From: Treponema phagedenis
Lineage (GTDB): Bacteria; Spirochaetota; Spirochaetia; Treponematales; Treponemataceae
Reading direction: 5' to 3'
Length of the DNA stretch: 64,000 nucleotides
Assembly (NCBI RefSeq): GCF_008153345.1
Contig: NZ_CP042818.1
Coordinates: 744,001 to 808,000, forward strand
Below the pieces are notes generated by a model, which worked only from the letters and a program-made list of their open reading frames with translations, ran no database searches and was not told the origin of the DNA. This document shows positions 38,047 to 46,384 of this stretch, piece after piece. The stretch's first letter is position 1, and every line of letters begins with the position of its first letter. The translations under genes and the position numbers were made by a program.

Positions 38047-39434
38047 CCGCGTGCGGGGTCTTGTGTGTTTGCGGCGAAGGCACGGGCGAGTATTTGAGCT
38101 AAGCTTTCCACAACAATGAGGTCGTTGCGGTCGGTGTCGGTTTGATTGCGGGCAAGGGGCGCATAGAGTTTTGTAAAGCCGAGGCTTTGCGCGGTTTTGA
38201 TGCGCTGCGGGAGCCGTTTTACCGGACGTATTTCTCCCGCCAAACTGAGCTCGCCGATAAAGGCTGCCTCCGATTGGGCAGGTAAGCCTGAGCGCGCCGA
38301 ATACAGGGCGATTGCAAGCGCAAGGTCAACCGCCGGCTCTTTTAAGCGAATGCCGCCGGCAACGTTTACATAAATGTCTTGGTCTGAAAAACGCAGTCCA
38401 ACCCGTTTTTCAAGCACCGCCGCAATGCGGCTTACCCGGGCGGAATCAACCTTATCGGAGAAAACTCTGGTAACTGCTCCCTTTGCGGGAACAGTGAGTG
38501 CCTGTACTTCCACCATGAACACTCTGCTTCCCTCGCAGATGGGCGCAACGGCTGAGCCTTCGGGCAGCTGTCCCCGCCGCTCGGTAATAAAAAGCCCGGA
38601 CGGGTCTTCAACGGCAGCAAGACCGTCTTCGCTCATTGTGAAAATGCCAAGCTCGTCAACCGAGCCGAATCTGTTTTTGAGGGCACGCAAAAAGCGAATA
38701 TCATCTTCATTTTGCTCAAACGAAATTACCGTGTCGACCAAGTGTTCCAGCACCTTCGGGCCTGCGATGCTGCCGTCTTTGGTTACATGGGCGGTAAGGA
38801 AAAGCACTGAGTCCCGCTCTTTTACCCAGGCGATAAGTTCTGCGGCGCAGTATTTCAGCTGGTTGATTGTTCCCGGAATACTTCCCGCCTGAGGAGAAAA
38901 GATTGTTTGAATAGAATCAATAATAACAAAGACGGGATTTTGAGCATTTAAGGCGGATTCAATATCTTCCGCCCGAGCGGTGCAAAGCAGCTCAATATTG
39001 TTCAGCGGCAAATGCAGTCTGTCCGCACGCCCTCTGATCTGTCCGGGGGATTCCTCGCCCGAAACATAGAGCACCTTTTTCCCCGCTGCGGCAGCCGCTT
39101 GCAACAGCAGGGTTGATTTTCCGATACCGGGCTCCCCGCCAATCATTACCGCCGAGCGCTTCACCGCGCCGCCGCCCAACACACGGTCAAGCTCGCTGAT
39201 TCCGGTGGAGTGTCTGTCCGTATCCTGAGCCTGCACAGCGGCAAGCGGCAAGGGTTTTACCGCCATGCCGGCATTTACCTTCGACAGTGCGCTTCCGGAA
39301 CCGCTTTCCGTAAAAAAAACTTCTTCCATTGTATTCCACTCGCCGCAATCGGGGCAGCGTCCCAGCCATTTCGGCTGCGTATATCCGCAATTCGTACACC
39401 GGAAAGCGGAACTTCCGGATTTTTTCTTTGCCAT
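38043..39434 (-). CDS. radA: DNA repair protein RadA (Sms)
   Basis: 463 residues. The N-terminal zinc finger is C13-x2-C16...C27-x2-C30 (CTNCGYTQPKWLGRCPDCGEW). The RecA-like core has Walker A GGEPGIGKST near 97-106 and the RadA motif KNRFG near 250. The C-terminal Lon-like S16 domain (about 300-450) lacks protease residues, as in all RadA. It is a hexameric helicase for branch migration during recombination. The ATG has no ribosome site; TATACT lies 7 bases before it. Its stop codon lies inside an intergenic repeat. Confidence 0.96.
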   Translation of the reverse strand: MAKKKSGSSAFRCTNCGYTQPKWLGRCPDCGEWNTMEEVFFTESGSGSALSKVNAGMAVKPLPLAAVQAQDTDRHSTGISELDRVLGGGAVKRSAVMIGGEPGIGKSTLLLQAAAAAGKKVLYVSGEESPGQIRGRADRLHLPLNNIELLCTARAEDIESALNAQNPVFVIIDSIQTIFSPQAGSIPGTINQLKYCAAELIAWVKERDSVLFLTAHVTKDGSIAGPKVLEHLVDTVISFEQNEDDIRFLRALKNRFGSVDELGIFTMSEDGLAAVEDPSGLFITERRGQLPEGSAVAPICEGSRVFMVEVQALTVPAKGAVTRVFSDKVDSARVSRIAAVLEKRVGLRFSDQDIYVNVAGGIRLKEPAVDLALAIALYSARSGLPAQSEAAFIGELSLAGEIRPVKRLPQRIKTAQSLGFTKLYAPLARNQTDTDRNDLIVVESLAQILARAFAANTQDPARG

Positions 39435-39441
39435 GATTTAT

Positions 39442-39447
39442 AGTATA
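39442..39447 (-). promoter_or_regulatory. -10 hexamer directly before radA
   Basis: TATACT on the minus strand, 7 bases before the ATG, with only a poor -35 (TTTGCT, 18 bases further). No Shine-Dalgarno lies between, so radA may be transcribed leaderless. Confidence 0.5.
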
Positions 39448-39472
39448 GTAAAAAAACTTCGGTTTAGCAAAT

Positions 39473-39670
39473 GGGGCGCATGCTTCGCATTAAGGGGACT
39501 TTGCGTCCCCTTAACCCCTGCACCAGAGGAATGTAAATTTCAGAACCGCCATGGACGGCGGTGGTTCCAAGCAGGAGCGATGTTTTAAAACAGGGTGGTT
39601 TGCAAAGTTTTAAAACTCGCAGATTAGATTTTGACATGGACGTCAAAATCTAATCCATTGTTCATGCTCT
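39473..39670. repeat. Modular intergenic repeat, copy G (cassettes only)
   Basis: It starts with TTAAGGGGAC-tttgc-GTCCCCTTAA, then ACCGCC-atggac-GGCGGT near 39545, the cassette core CGATGTTTTAAAAC...GTTTTAAAACTCG, and a perfect 14-bp stem GATTAGATTTTGAC-atggac-GTCAAAATCTAATC (39624-39657). Compared with copies A and H the long stem differs at three positions on each side, all compensated. The outer unit is missing. The rest of the gap to 39,803 holds no gene. Confidence 0.72.
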
Positions 39671-39803
39671 TGTCGTGTCAAAATCAGGCGTATCCTTTTT
39701 TATTTTTATTTTTTTTGATAGTATGGAATTGCTTATGAATAACAATTTTTAGTTGTCTGTAAATACATCAAAATTATCGGCAATGCAATTTCAAGGAGTT
39801 TAT

Positions 39804-40514
39804 ATGAAACATAAGATTATTTTTGCGTTTATATGTGTGGCGGGAATTTTTTCTTCCTGCGCAAGCACAAAAAAAGAAAAACTTGCGGAACCGAATTACC
39901 CGATGCAAAAACTCGGCGCAATACGGGCTAACACCGTGAATCGGGTGAATAAGCAACTTTCGCCGAAGGTTTTTTCATTTCTATTTATACCGACTACAAA
40001 CCTCGTTCAAATGCACCATAAATTTATGGGCGATAATATTTGGGTTGACCTTACTGCCGAAGGCAGAGCAGCCATGATTGAGGCAATGAATAAATATATC
40101 GAAGAGTATGAAGCGAAAAAACTCACAAAAGAAAATGATAAAAAGAAAGCATATTTCGGAAAGGCGGATATGCTTGTCACTTGGGGCGTGCTGGGCGGCG
40201 CTCATGAGGCAATGCCGACCGTGCGGTTTGAGTATCAATTTATTACTCCGAAGCGCCCGTATTTTATTATTGGAAACGCAACAACCGCTTCATCGGACGG
40301 TAACAACTGCCCTGCAATGCGGATGGCTTTTTCACCCGCACAATGTAAACAAGTCATCGAATACCTTAAGCAGGAAAACATCGATGCAATGATGGAGGCG
40401 GTAAAAGCCGACTTTGATAAATTCGATATTGATGATACCGATAAAACATTTGAAGAACTGGAAAATCAGTCTGAAGCGAATTCTGCCGAACCCGATGTAG
40501 AGGAAGGTTTTTAA
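39804..40514 (+). CDS. Lipoprotein of unknown function
   Basis: 236 residues from the ATG at 39804 (AAGGAG upstream; an upstream start in the same frame has no ribosome site). The signal peptide ends in AGIFSSC, so the cysteine at about residue 15 is lipidated. The mature domain (about 30-205) is a compact mixed fold with WVDLTAEGRAAMIEAMNKYI and MLVTWGVLGGAHEAMPTVRFEYQF, ending in an acidic tail. No family is recognised. It appears to be a single transcription unit; a long hairpin follows at 40,563-40,619. Confidence 0.7.
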   Translation: MKHKIIFAFICVAGIFSSCASTKKEKLAEPNYPMQKLGAIRANTVNRVNKQLSPKVFSFLFIPTTNLVQMHHKFMGDNIWVDLTAEGRAAMIEAMNKYIEEYEAKKLTKENDKKKAYFGKADMLVTWGVLGGAHEAMPTVRFEYQFITPKRPYFIIGNATTASSDGNNCPAMRMAFSPAQCKQVIEYLKQENIDAMMEAVKADFDKFDIDDTDKTFEELENQSEANSAEPDVEEGF

Positions 40515-40562
40515 GAAAAAAATAACTCGAAGCAGATAATAAACGATTCTTTTAAAGCATGC

Positions 40563-40619
40563 CATTACGGTTTGAACCTTTTTGCACAGCAGATTTTCTG
40601 TGAATCTCAAACCGTAATG
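40563..40619. terminator. Long hairpin after the lipoprotein gene
   Basis: Perfect 13-bp stem CATTACGGTTTGA...TCAAACCGTAATG around a 31-base loop that itself contains CACAG...CTGTG. There is no T-run directly after, so this may be a terminator of poor type or a structured RNA element. Confidence 0.4.
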
Positions 40620-40798
40620 TTCATGTATAAACCTCTTTCGGCTTTTTCTCTTTAAACCAGTTGATTAAAAAACTCATCTATTATACCGTTAATCGTAAGA
40701 TTTTATTTTCAGAAAAATCCCCTTTGTATAAAGGATTACACGGAGCAGGCGATCGTGCCGCGAGTAATCCAGTAACAGTTTTACAAAAAAGAGATACT

Positions 40799-42490
40799 AT
40801 GAAGCAGTCATTTTCCATCTATATAAAACTTATTTGCATTTATAAAGGCTTTTTATTTTCGTTGAAGCGATTTACGCTGCAAAGAATGTCGGATAAAAAA
40901 CCAGCCGGAATTATAACATTCGTGCTGTTTGCTTTGTTTTTAGTGTATATTTTTGCGAGCTTAGGGTTTCTCGCCGTGGTATTCAATTGGCAGCTTTATG
41001 ATGTGTTAGCTCGAGTAAATCAACAACGCTTATTATTTGTGATAAATGCGTTATCGGTTTCAGTGTTTGTATGTGTATTTGAATTTTTGAGTATCCTTTC
41101 AGCCTATCATGCCGGTGCGGTAGAAGAGTATATTTTATCTTTGCCGATAAAACCTTCTATTGTGCTTTTGGCAAAATATACTGTGCATGCCCTGCGTTCA
41201 ATTTGTTTTTCACTTTTTATGTTTATGGTGTTGGCGATTGTGTATACTTTTGTTGAAAGTCCTCCCGCTTTTTTTTATTTTGCAGCCGTGTTATCCACAA
41301 TTGTATTACCCTTGCCGATACTTGGTTTTTGTTATGCAGTGCATATCTGCGTTTTTTCATGCCTTTCATTTTTAAAAAACAAGAAACTGATAAAAATATT
41401 TTCCATGTCGATAACTCTGATTTTTGCAGTGGGCATACAGTTTCTTATTCAATTCGGCTCAACACGGTTTATTCATCTTTCTGCAAAAGCCGAGCAAGCT
41501 GCAGCCCTTGCGCAAAAACTGCAAAGCGTTTCAAATTTGTTTGAATGGTATTTGCCAATCGGCTTTGCCGCGGACTTGTTAACCGCCGATGATATTTTGA
41601 CGGCTTTGCCGCCTTTGTTTGGGCTTATCGCAATCGGAGTAGCAAGTCCTATGTTGCTTGTACTGCTTGCAAATCGACATGCAAAAACACTGCCAGGCTT
41701 TTCCGCGCAAAACGTGAAAAAACTGCAAAAGGAAACAGTGCATGATTTTATACAAAAAAAACTGTGCCGGCATTCGCTTATGCGCACTCTTGTGTATCGG
41801 GAAATAATCAGTTTAAATAGAGAACCCGCATTTCTTTTTGGCGGGCCGTTTTCGATTATCCTCTTTCCGTTAATAATAGCAATTCCTATACTTGCAAGAG
41901 GCTCGGCGGATTTTATCGCGGTTTTGCATAATGCGGAATTGAAAGGGCTTTCCGGAATTATAATAGGACTTAGTGCCGCCTTTCTTTCGGCAAGCACGCA
42001 AATTGCTTTAACCGCAGTTTCTCGTGACGCAAAAAATCTTGCCGTCATCAAAAGTTTGCCGATTTCGTGGCAACAATATTTTTTGGCAAAATTCATTCAC
42101 GGCTTTATTTTCAGTTTAATTGCAACTGCGGTTTCTCTTGCTTTCTGGTCTTTACTCTTATTCCCTTCAATTGCGGAAATCTTTTTCGGGGCTGCAAGCG
42201 GACTTGCGCTCGCCGCTTTGTTAACGGTGATAGACTTATACATCGATATCGCCCGCCCGTTCCTGTATTGGGATAATCCGACTTTGGTAATGAAACGGAA
42301 TATCAATAGACTCATCTCTTTTTTTATTTCATTAACTCTTCCGGGGCTCTTATTTTTTTTGGCGGTAATAAGCTCATCATTCATATTGACTTCGGTGCTG
42401 CTGATTTTCTTGCCGGGGCTCTTAACCGTTATTCTTCTGCCGATAATCTTACAACTCGGTGTCCAAAACTTAAAAAGCCTTGAGCTTTAA
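40799..42490 (+). CDS. ABC-2-like transporter permease without an adjacent ATPase
   Basis: About 563 residues from the ATG at 40799 (AAAGAGAT upstream); the frame opens further upstream without a ribosome site. About twelve hydrophobic helices arranged as two blocks (about 30-215 and 340-560) around a cytoplasmic loop, as in large ABC exporter permeases of Gram-positive type. The segments VEEYILSLPIKPSIVLLAKY and LAVIKSLPISWQQYFLAKF look like the paired coupling regions where the ATPase would dock. No ATP-binding protein gene lies next to it. Substrate unknown. Confidence 0.65.
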   Translation: MKQSFSIYIKLICIYKGFLFSLKRFTLQRMSDKKPAGIITFVLFALFLVYIFASLGFLAVVFNWQLYDVLARVNQQRLLFVINALSVSVFVCVFEFLSILSAYHAGAVEEYILSLPIKPSIVLLAKYTVHALRSICFSLFMFMVLAIVYTFVESPPAFFYFAAVLSTIVLPLPILGFCYAVHICVFSCLSFLKNKKLIKIFSMSITLIFAVGIQFLIQFGSTRFIHLSAKAEQAAALAQKLQSVSNLFEWYLPIGFAADLLTADDILTALPPLFGLIAIGVASPMLLVLLANRHAKTLPGFSAQNVKKLQKETVHDFIQKKLCRHSLMRTLVYREIISLNREPAFLFGGPFSIILFPLIIAIPILARGSADFIAVLHNAELKGLSGIIIGLSAAFLSASTQIALTAVSRDAKNLAVIKSLPISWQQYFLAKFIHGFIFSLIATAVSLAFWSLLLFPSIAEIFFGAASGLALAALLTVIDLYIDIARPFLYWDNPTLVMKRNINRLISFFISLTLPGLLFFLAVISSSFILTSVLLIFLPGLLTVILLPIILQLGVQNLKSLEL

Positions 42491-42509
42491 ATTCTTTGTT
42501 TGTTCAAAA

Positions 42510-43245
42510 CACGTTTATTGCTTGTGCAGCGTTTTATTGATAACTCGAGTTATAGTGTATTTTGTATAATTTGTAGAAAATTTACAGAAAAGAGCGCAGG
42601 TTTGGTTTTGACGTCCGTGTCAAAACCAAACCTGCGAGTTTTAAAACTTTGCAAATACCCTGTTTTAAAACATCGCTTCTGTTTGGAACCACGGGCGTCC
42701 GTGCCCGTGCTGAAATTTACATTTCTAACGGCGGGGTTAAGGGGACAGGATCGCGGCGAAGCATAAGCGCAACCGCCCTGCGCCAGCAGCACGGGCAAAG
42801 TGTTGACATTCCGGTTTTCACTTCGCCTACGAGTTTGAAAACTTCTATTTTATAGTAGCGGTAGTTTTCAAACATCGTTTGGAATTTCCTAGGGTCTAAG
42901 GGCTGTCGCCAAGCCCTTACTATAAGCATTCCTATGGTAAATTGCTCACCGTTGCGCCGTGTCGAACTCTTTTTTATAAAATTTTTTATGTTTTTGGTAA
43001 AATGTATTAAAAAAAGAGTCCAGCACAAGGGCGAACCCTTGGAATTGCTAGCTTTAGCTGCTTGCGAGTTTAAAAGCCTCAATTTTATAGTTTGCTGTTG
43101 ATGCTTTTAAACATCGTTTGGAATTGTATTGTTTTGCCATCCGTGGCAATTTACCATAAGAGATGTTGAATCTGCAAGCAGTTATTATTGATGCTTCGAT
43201 TAACATGAAATGGAAGTTAATTTACAGAACGTTAGGTTAAAATAA
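42510..43245. repeat. Modular intergenic repeat, copy H (largest, compound)
   Basis: Left end TGCAGCGTTTTATTGATAAC, right end near TTAATTTACAGAACG. Inside, in order: a perfect 14-bp stem GGTTTGGTTTTGAC-gtccgt-GTCAAAACCAAACC (42599-42632), core GAGTTTTAAAACT...GTTTTAAAACATCG, CACGGGC-gtccgt-GCCCGTG near 42687, a second core GAGTTTGAAAACT...AGTTTTCAAACATCG, TAAGGGCT-n7-AGCCCTTA near 42897, an uninterrupted outer-unit centre (CTATGGTAAATTGCTCACCG then GCCGTGTCGAACTCTTTTTT) and a third core at 43068-43117. It fills most of the 1-kb gap before hexokinase; no gene is seen. Confidence 0.75.
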
Positions 43246-43469
43246 GCAACGGACTAAACATGTAACCGTGTTATAACTACGGGGACCCTTGTTTTTTAAT
43301 AGCAGCTAAATCTTTTTTTGCAAATCGGTTTTTTAAGATAGTACTAAAAGTAATTTATACAAAAAAAACATGCTTGCATTGTCTTCACTTTCTTAATTTA
43401 TCACACTCTATTTTTATCAGATTCTAAGAGGTTTATAAATTCCCGCTTTCTTTTTTTCGCTCCTCATGG

Positions 43470-43475
43470 TATAAT
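43470..43475 (+). promoter_or_regulatory. -10 hexamer of the hexokinase gene
   Basis: TATAAT, 27 bases before the ATG; the -35 is poor (T-rich). Confidence 0.45.
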
Positions 43476-43502
43476 TTTCTATCTTTTTGCAAGGAGTTTT
43501 GT

Positions 43503-44843
43503 ATGGAACCTCTTTATAAAGTAGCAGCATTTTTTGGGCGCCACAATTTTGATGTAAACGGGCCCAATATTAATACGGTTATTGATTGTCTTTTGTTTGA
43601 GATGAAAGGCGGGTTGGAAAAGGATCCAGTACTGCCGCCGAATACGGGGCCTGCACTGGATATGATTCCCACATGGATATTTCCGCCGGAAGAGGCGCCG
43701 AAAAATAAAAAGGTTATAGTCATTGATGCAGGCGGAACGAATTTCCGCTCCTGCTTAGTGCACTTTGACGAAAAAGGGGTTCCGACCATCAGTGATTTGG
43801 AAAAACAGGCGATGCCGGCAACTGACCGTGAATACAGCAAGGCGGAATTCTTTGAAACCATCGCCTCGTTTTTGGATCATTTAAAAGACAAGGCGGATAG
43901 AATCGGTTTTTGTTTTTCGTATGCAATGAAAATAAGTCCCGACGGCGACGGCGAGGTTATTCAGTTTTCCAAAGAGATCAAAGCCCCTGAAGTAATCGGC
44001 TCCTTTGTCGGAAAAAATTTATCCGAAGCCTTGGTAAAGCGGGGCTGGAAAAAGCCTGAAAAAATTATGCTCCTCAATGATACGGCTGCTGCCCTGCTTG
44101 CGGGAGCTTCAACAGCGGTAAAAGGAAGGCGGTATGATTCCTATGTAGGATTTATCTACGGTACCGGAATGAACAGCGCATATATCGAATACGAGCCGAT
44201 CCCGAAAATTCAAAATAACAAAGAGGTTCCCCATATTCCCGCCGCGCAAATTGTCGTTTGTGAATCGGGAAAATCAAATAAAGTGCCGCGCAGTAAACTT
44301 GACGATGCCTTTGCAAAGACAACCAATGTGCCGGAAATTTATCTTTTTGAAAAGATGTGTTCCGGCGCTTATTTCGGTGCGCTTGCCTCCCTTATACTGC
44401 GAACCGCCGCAAATGAAGGCTTGTTTTCAAAGCCGGTAAATGCCGCCCTGCAAAACATGCAGGATTTTACCCCCGCCGATATGGATAAATTCTTTTATGC
44501 GCCCCACGCCGAAGACACTTTGATCGGCGGCATTGCCGCAAAGGGAACCGAAGATGACCGCGAACTAATCTTTAGACTGCTGGATGCCCTTGTACGACGC
44601 GCCGCAAAATTCGCAGCGGCAAATATTGCGGCTTCCGTTATCAAAAGCGGCAAAGGAAAAAATCCCGCATTGCCGGTCTGTGTGCTTGCCGAAGGAACCA
44701 CCTTCTTAAAAATGCACAACATGCGCAACAGAACACTTGGATATTTAAACACAGTCCTCACCGAAGAGCGGGGAATTTATTTTGAGCTTATCTCAATTGA
44801 CAATGCGGTAACCTTTGGCTCCGCCATTGCCGGATTGCTGTAA
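43503..44843 (+). CDS. Hexokinase
   Basis: 446 residues, like the eukaryote-type hexokinases found in treponemes. The phosphate-1 loop is IDAGGTNFRSC (D75). The catalytic aspartate stands in MLLNDTAAALLAG and the second ATP-binding stretch is GFIYGTGMNSAY. It phosphorylates glucose or other hexoses at O6 with ATP and starts glycolysis in the cytoplasm. AAGGAG lies before the ATG. It is a single-gene unit between the large repeat and the V-ATPase operon. Treponemes lack many PTS genes, so an ATP hexokinase is expected. Confidence 0.93.
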   Translation: MEPLYKVAAFFGRHNFDVNGPNINTVIDCLLFEMKGGLEKDPVLPPNTGPALDMIPTWIFPPEEAPKNKKVIVIDAGGTNFRSCLVHFDEKGVPTISDLEKQAMPATDREYSKAEFFETIASFLDHLKDKADRIGFCFSYAMKISPDGDGEVIQFSKEIKAPEVIGSFVGKNLSEALVKRGWKKPEKIMLLNDTAAALLAGASTAVKGRRYDSYVGFIYGTGMNSAYIEYEPIPKIQNNKEVPHIPAAQIVVCESGKSNKVPRSKLDDAFAKTTNVPEIYLFEKMCSGAYFGALASLILRTAANEGLFSKPVNAALQNMQDFTPADMDKFFYAPHAEDTLIGGIAAKGTEDDRELIFRLLDALVRRAAKFAAANIAASVIKSGKGKNPALPVCVLAEGTTFLKMHNMRNRTLGYLNTVLTEERGIYFELISIDNAVTFGSAIAGLL

Positions 44844-45212
44844 GAGAGTTTGTGTGTACCGCACCTTGACACGGACGCACACATAACAAATAGTAAGTTT
44901 TACATCGATTGTAAGGAACTGTAAGGAACAAAAAACAGCAAAAGACGGTTTTTCACTAAATCATCTGTACTGTATACAAAAAGATTCTATGTTTTTCTTG
45001 CGTCAAATATAGTTTTATTATATAATGGAGAAGTACGCAGTAAATGTTGCTTGGTCTTCAGTATGATTATAGATAAAAGTTTTGTGAAAAACTTATCGTA
45101 TGTTAATGCGAATGGGCGGCATAAATAAAAAATGTATAATTTTACAGACGATTAAAAATATCTTATTGTTTATATAAAACAGTTGCAAAATTATCACATA
45201 AGGAGATGTTTT
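44844..45212 (+). other. Gap before the V-ATPase operon
   Basis: No ORF, repeat unit or stable hairpin that I can support. It holds the operon promoter at 44,998-45,026 and a leader of about 180 nt ending in AAGGAG. Confidence 0.6.
44998..45026 (+). promoter_or_regulatory. Promoter of the V-type ATPase operon
   Basis: TTGCGT (44998-45003), 17-base spacer, perfect TATAAT (45021-45026). The first gene starts at 45213, leaving a leader of about 180 nt. Confidence 0.7.
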
Positions 45213-45830
45213 ATGGAAATACAATTACAGGAGCTTGTCGATAAAATTAAGCAAGCCGGTGTCGCTCCCGCAGAAGAGCAAGCGGCGAAGCTTATCAGTG
45301 ATGCTGAAGACAAGGCTCGCAGTATTATTGATGATGCACATGCGGAGGCAAAACAGATTATCCAAACAGCAAAGACGGAAGCCGAACGTTTTGATCAAGC
45401 AGCGGTCGCCTCCATTTTTCAGGCAGGAAGAAACACGCTTCTTTCTTTTCGGGATAATTTACTTGCGCAACTGGATGCGTTTATAAAAACCGAAACCCTA
45501 AAAGCATACGATAGAGATGTTTTGCGAAATTTAATTCCCGAAGCGGTACTGGCATGGATTAAAAACACCGGGAATGATGATCTTTCAATTATTCTTTCCC
45601 CTGAAGATGCAGATGCACTTAAAAATGTTCTGTTGACGGGATTAAAAGAAAAGCTTTCTTCAGGTATTGAAATCAAAGCTGATGATCAGGTTGAAGGAGG
45701 CTTTAGAATCGCAACAAAAGACGGTGCCGCTTACTATGATTTTTCCGCAGAAGCGGTTGCAAACCTTTTTTCTTCCTATATAAATCCGCGTACCGCTGAA
45801 ATTCTTAAAACGGCGGCAAAGGAGCTTTAA
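45213..45830 (+). CDS. atpE: V-type ATP synthase subunit E
   Basis: 205 residues from the ATG at 45213 (AAGGAG upstream). The N-terminal ~70 residues form the Ala/Glu-rich helix of the peripheral stalk (AEEQAAKLISDAEDKARSII). The C-terminal globular domain carries GGFRIATKDGAAYYDFSAEAV, a subunit E signature. Subunit E links the A3B3 head to the membrane part. First gene of the seven-gene operon E, DUF2764, A, B, D, I, K. Confidence 0.9.
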   Translation: MEIQLQELVDKIKQAGVAPAEEQAAKLISDAEDKARSIIDDAHAEAKQIIQTAKTEAERFDQAAVASIFQAGRNTLLSFRDNLLAQLDAFIKTETLKAYDRDVLRNLIPEAVLAWIKNTGNDDLSIILSPEDADALKNVLLTGLKEKLSSGIEIKADDQVEGGFRIATKDGAAYYDFSAEAVANLFSSYINPRTAEILKTAAKEL

Positions 45831-46384
45831 TGGCTTCTTATTATTATTTGGTTGCACAATTACCTTCCTTACAGCCGAATCTGGCGCCCCCTTTAAGTAC
45901 AGCGCAATTTAGAGAACTTTCTTTGCGTTTTCTGTCAAAAAAAGATGCTGCAATTTTAGAAAAACTTTCATTAGAGCCGCCGATTGAATATGAAAAAACA
46001 GGCTCTGTTTTTTTAGATAACTGGTATCGTTTTGAGCGGGAATTGCGGGTAACGCTTGCGCAAGCACGCGCATCAAGGCTACGGTGGAATGTCCCCGAAT
46101 CGGTCAAAAAAGCGGAAGTATCCGATATCGGGTTGGTACAGGCGGTTCGTGCAGCAACGGATTTTGATGACCCTTTAGAAGCGGAAACTTATCTTGACAA
46201 ATTGCGTTTTGCCGCCGCAGATCGGTTCATGCCACAGGATTATTTTACAGCGGATGCGGTATTTGCCTATGGTATAAAACTTTTACTTTTAGAACGCATG
46301 GCTCATTTTACTGTTGAAGAGGGCAAAAAAGAGTATACAGTACTTTATAACACTATTCTTGGAGAATCATATGATAGAAAATGA
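45830..46384 (+). CDS. DUF2764 protein in the V-ATPase operon
   Basis: 184 residues, starting at the last base of the atpE stop codon. The N-terminus MASYYYLVAQLPSLQPNLAPP and DNWYRFERELRVTLAQARA match DUF2764, a family found between subunits E and A in treponemes and some Bacteroidetes. All-helical prediction and position suggest it replaces the missing central-stalk subunit C. That role is inferred. No separate subunit C or F gene is seen in the operon. Confidence 0.85.
   Translation: MASYYYLVAQLPSLQPNLAPPLSTAQFRELSLRFLSKKDAAILEKLSLEPPIEYEKTGSVFLDNWYRFERELRVTLAQARASRLRWNVPESVKKAEVSDIGLVQAVRAATDFDDPLEAETYLDKLRFAAADRFMPQDYFTADAVFAYGIKLLLLERMAHFTVEEGKKEYTVLYNTILGESYDRK

Noticed and set aside
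42599-42720. Cassette hairpins as integron attC sites
   Set aside because: Known treponemal integrons have attC sites between cassette genes with the R/L box GTTRRRY core. These hairpins lack that core and contain no genes.
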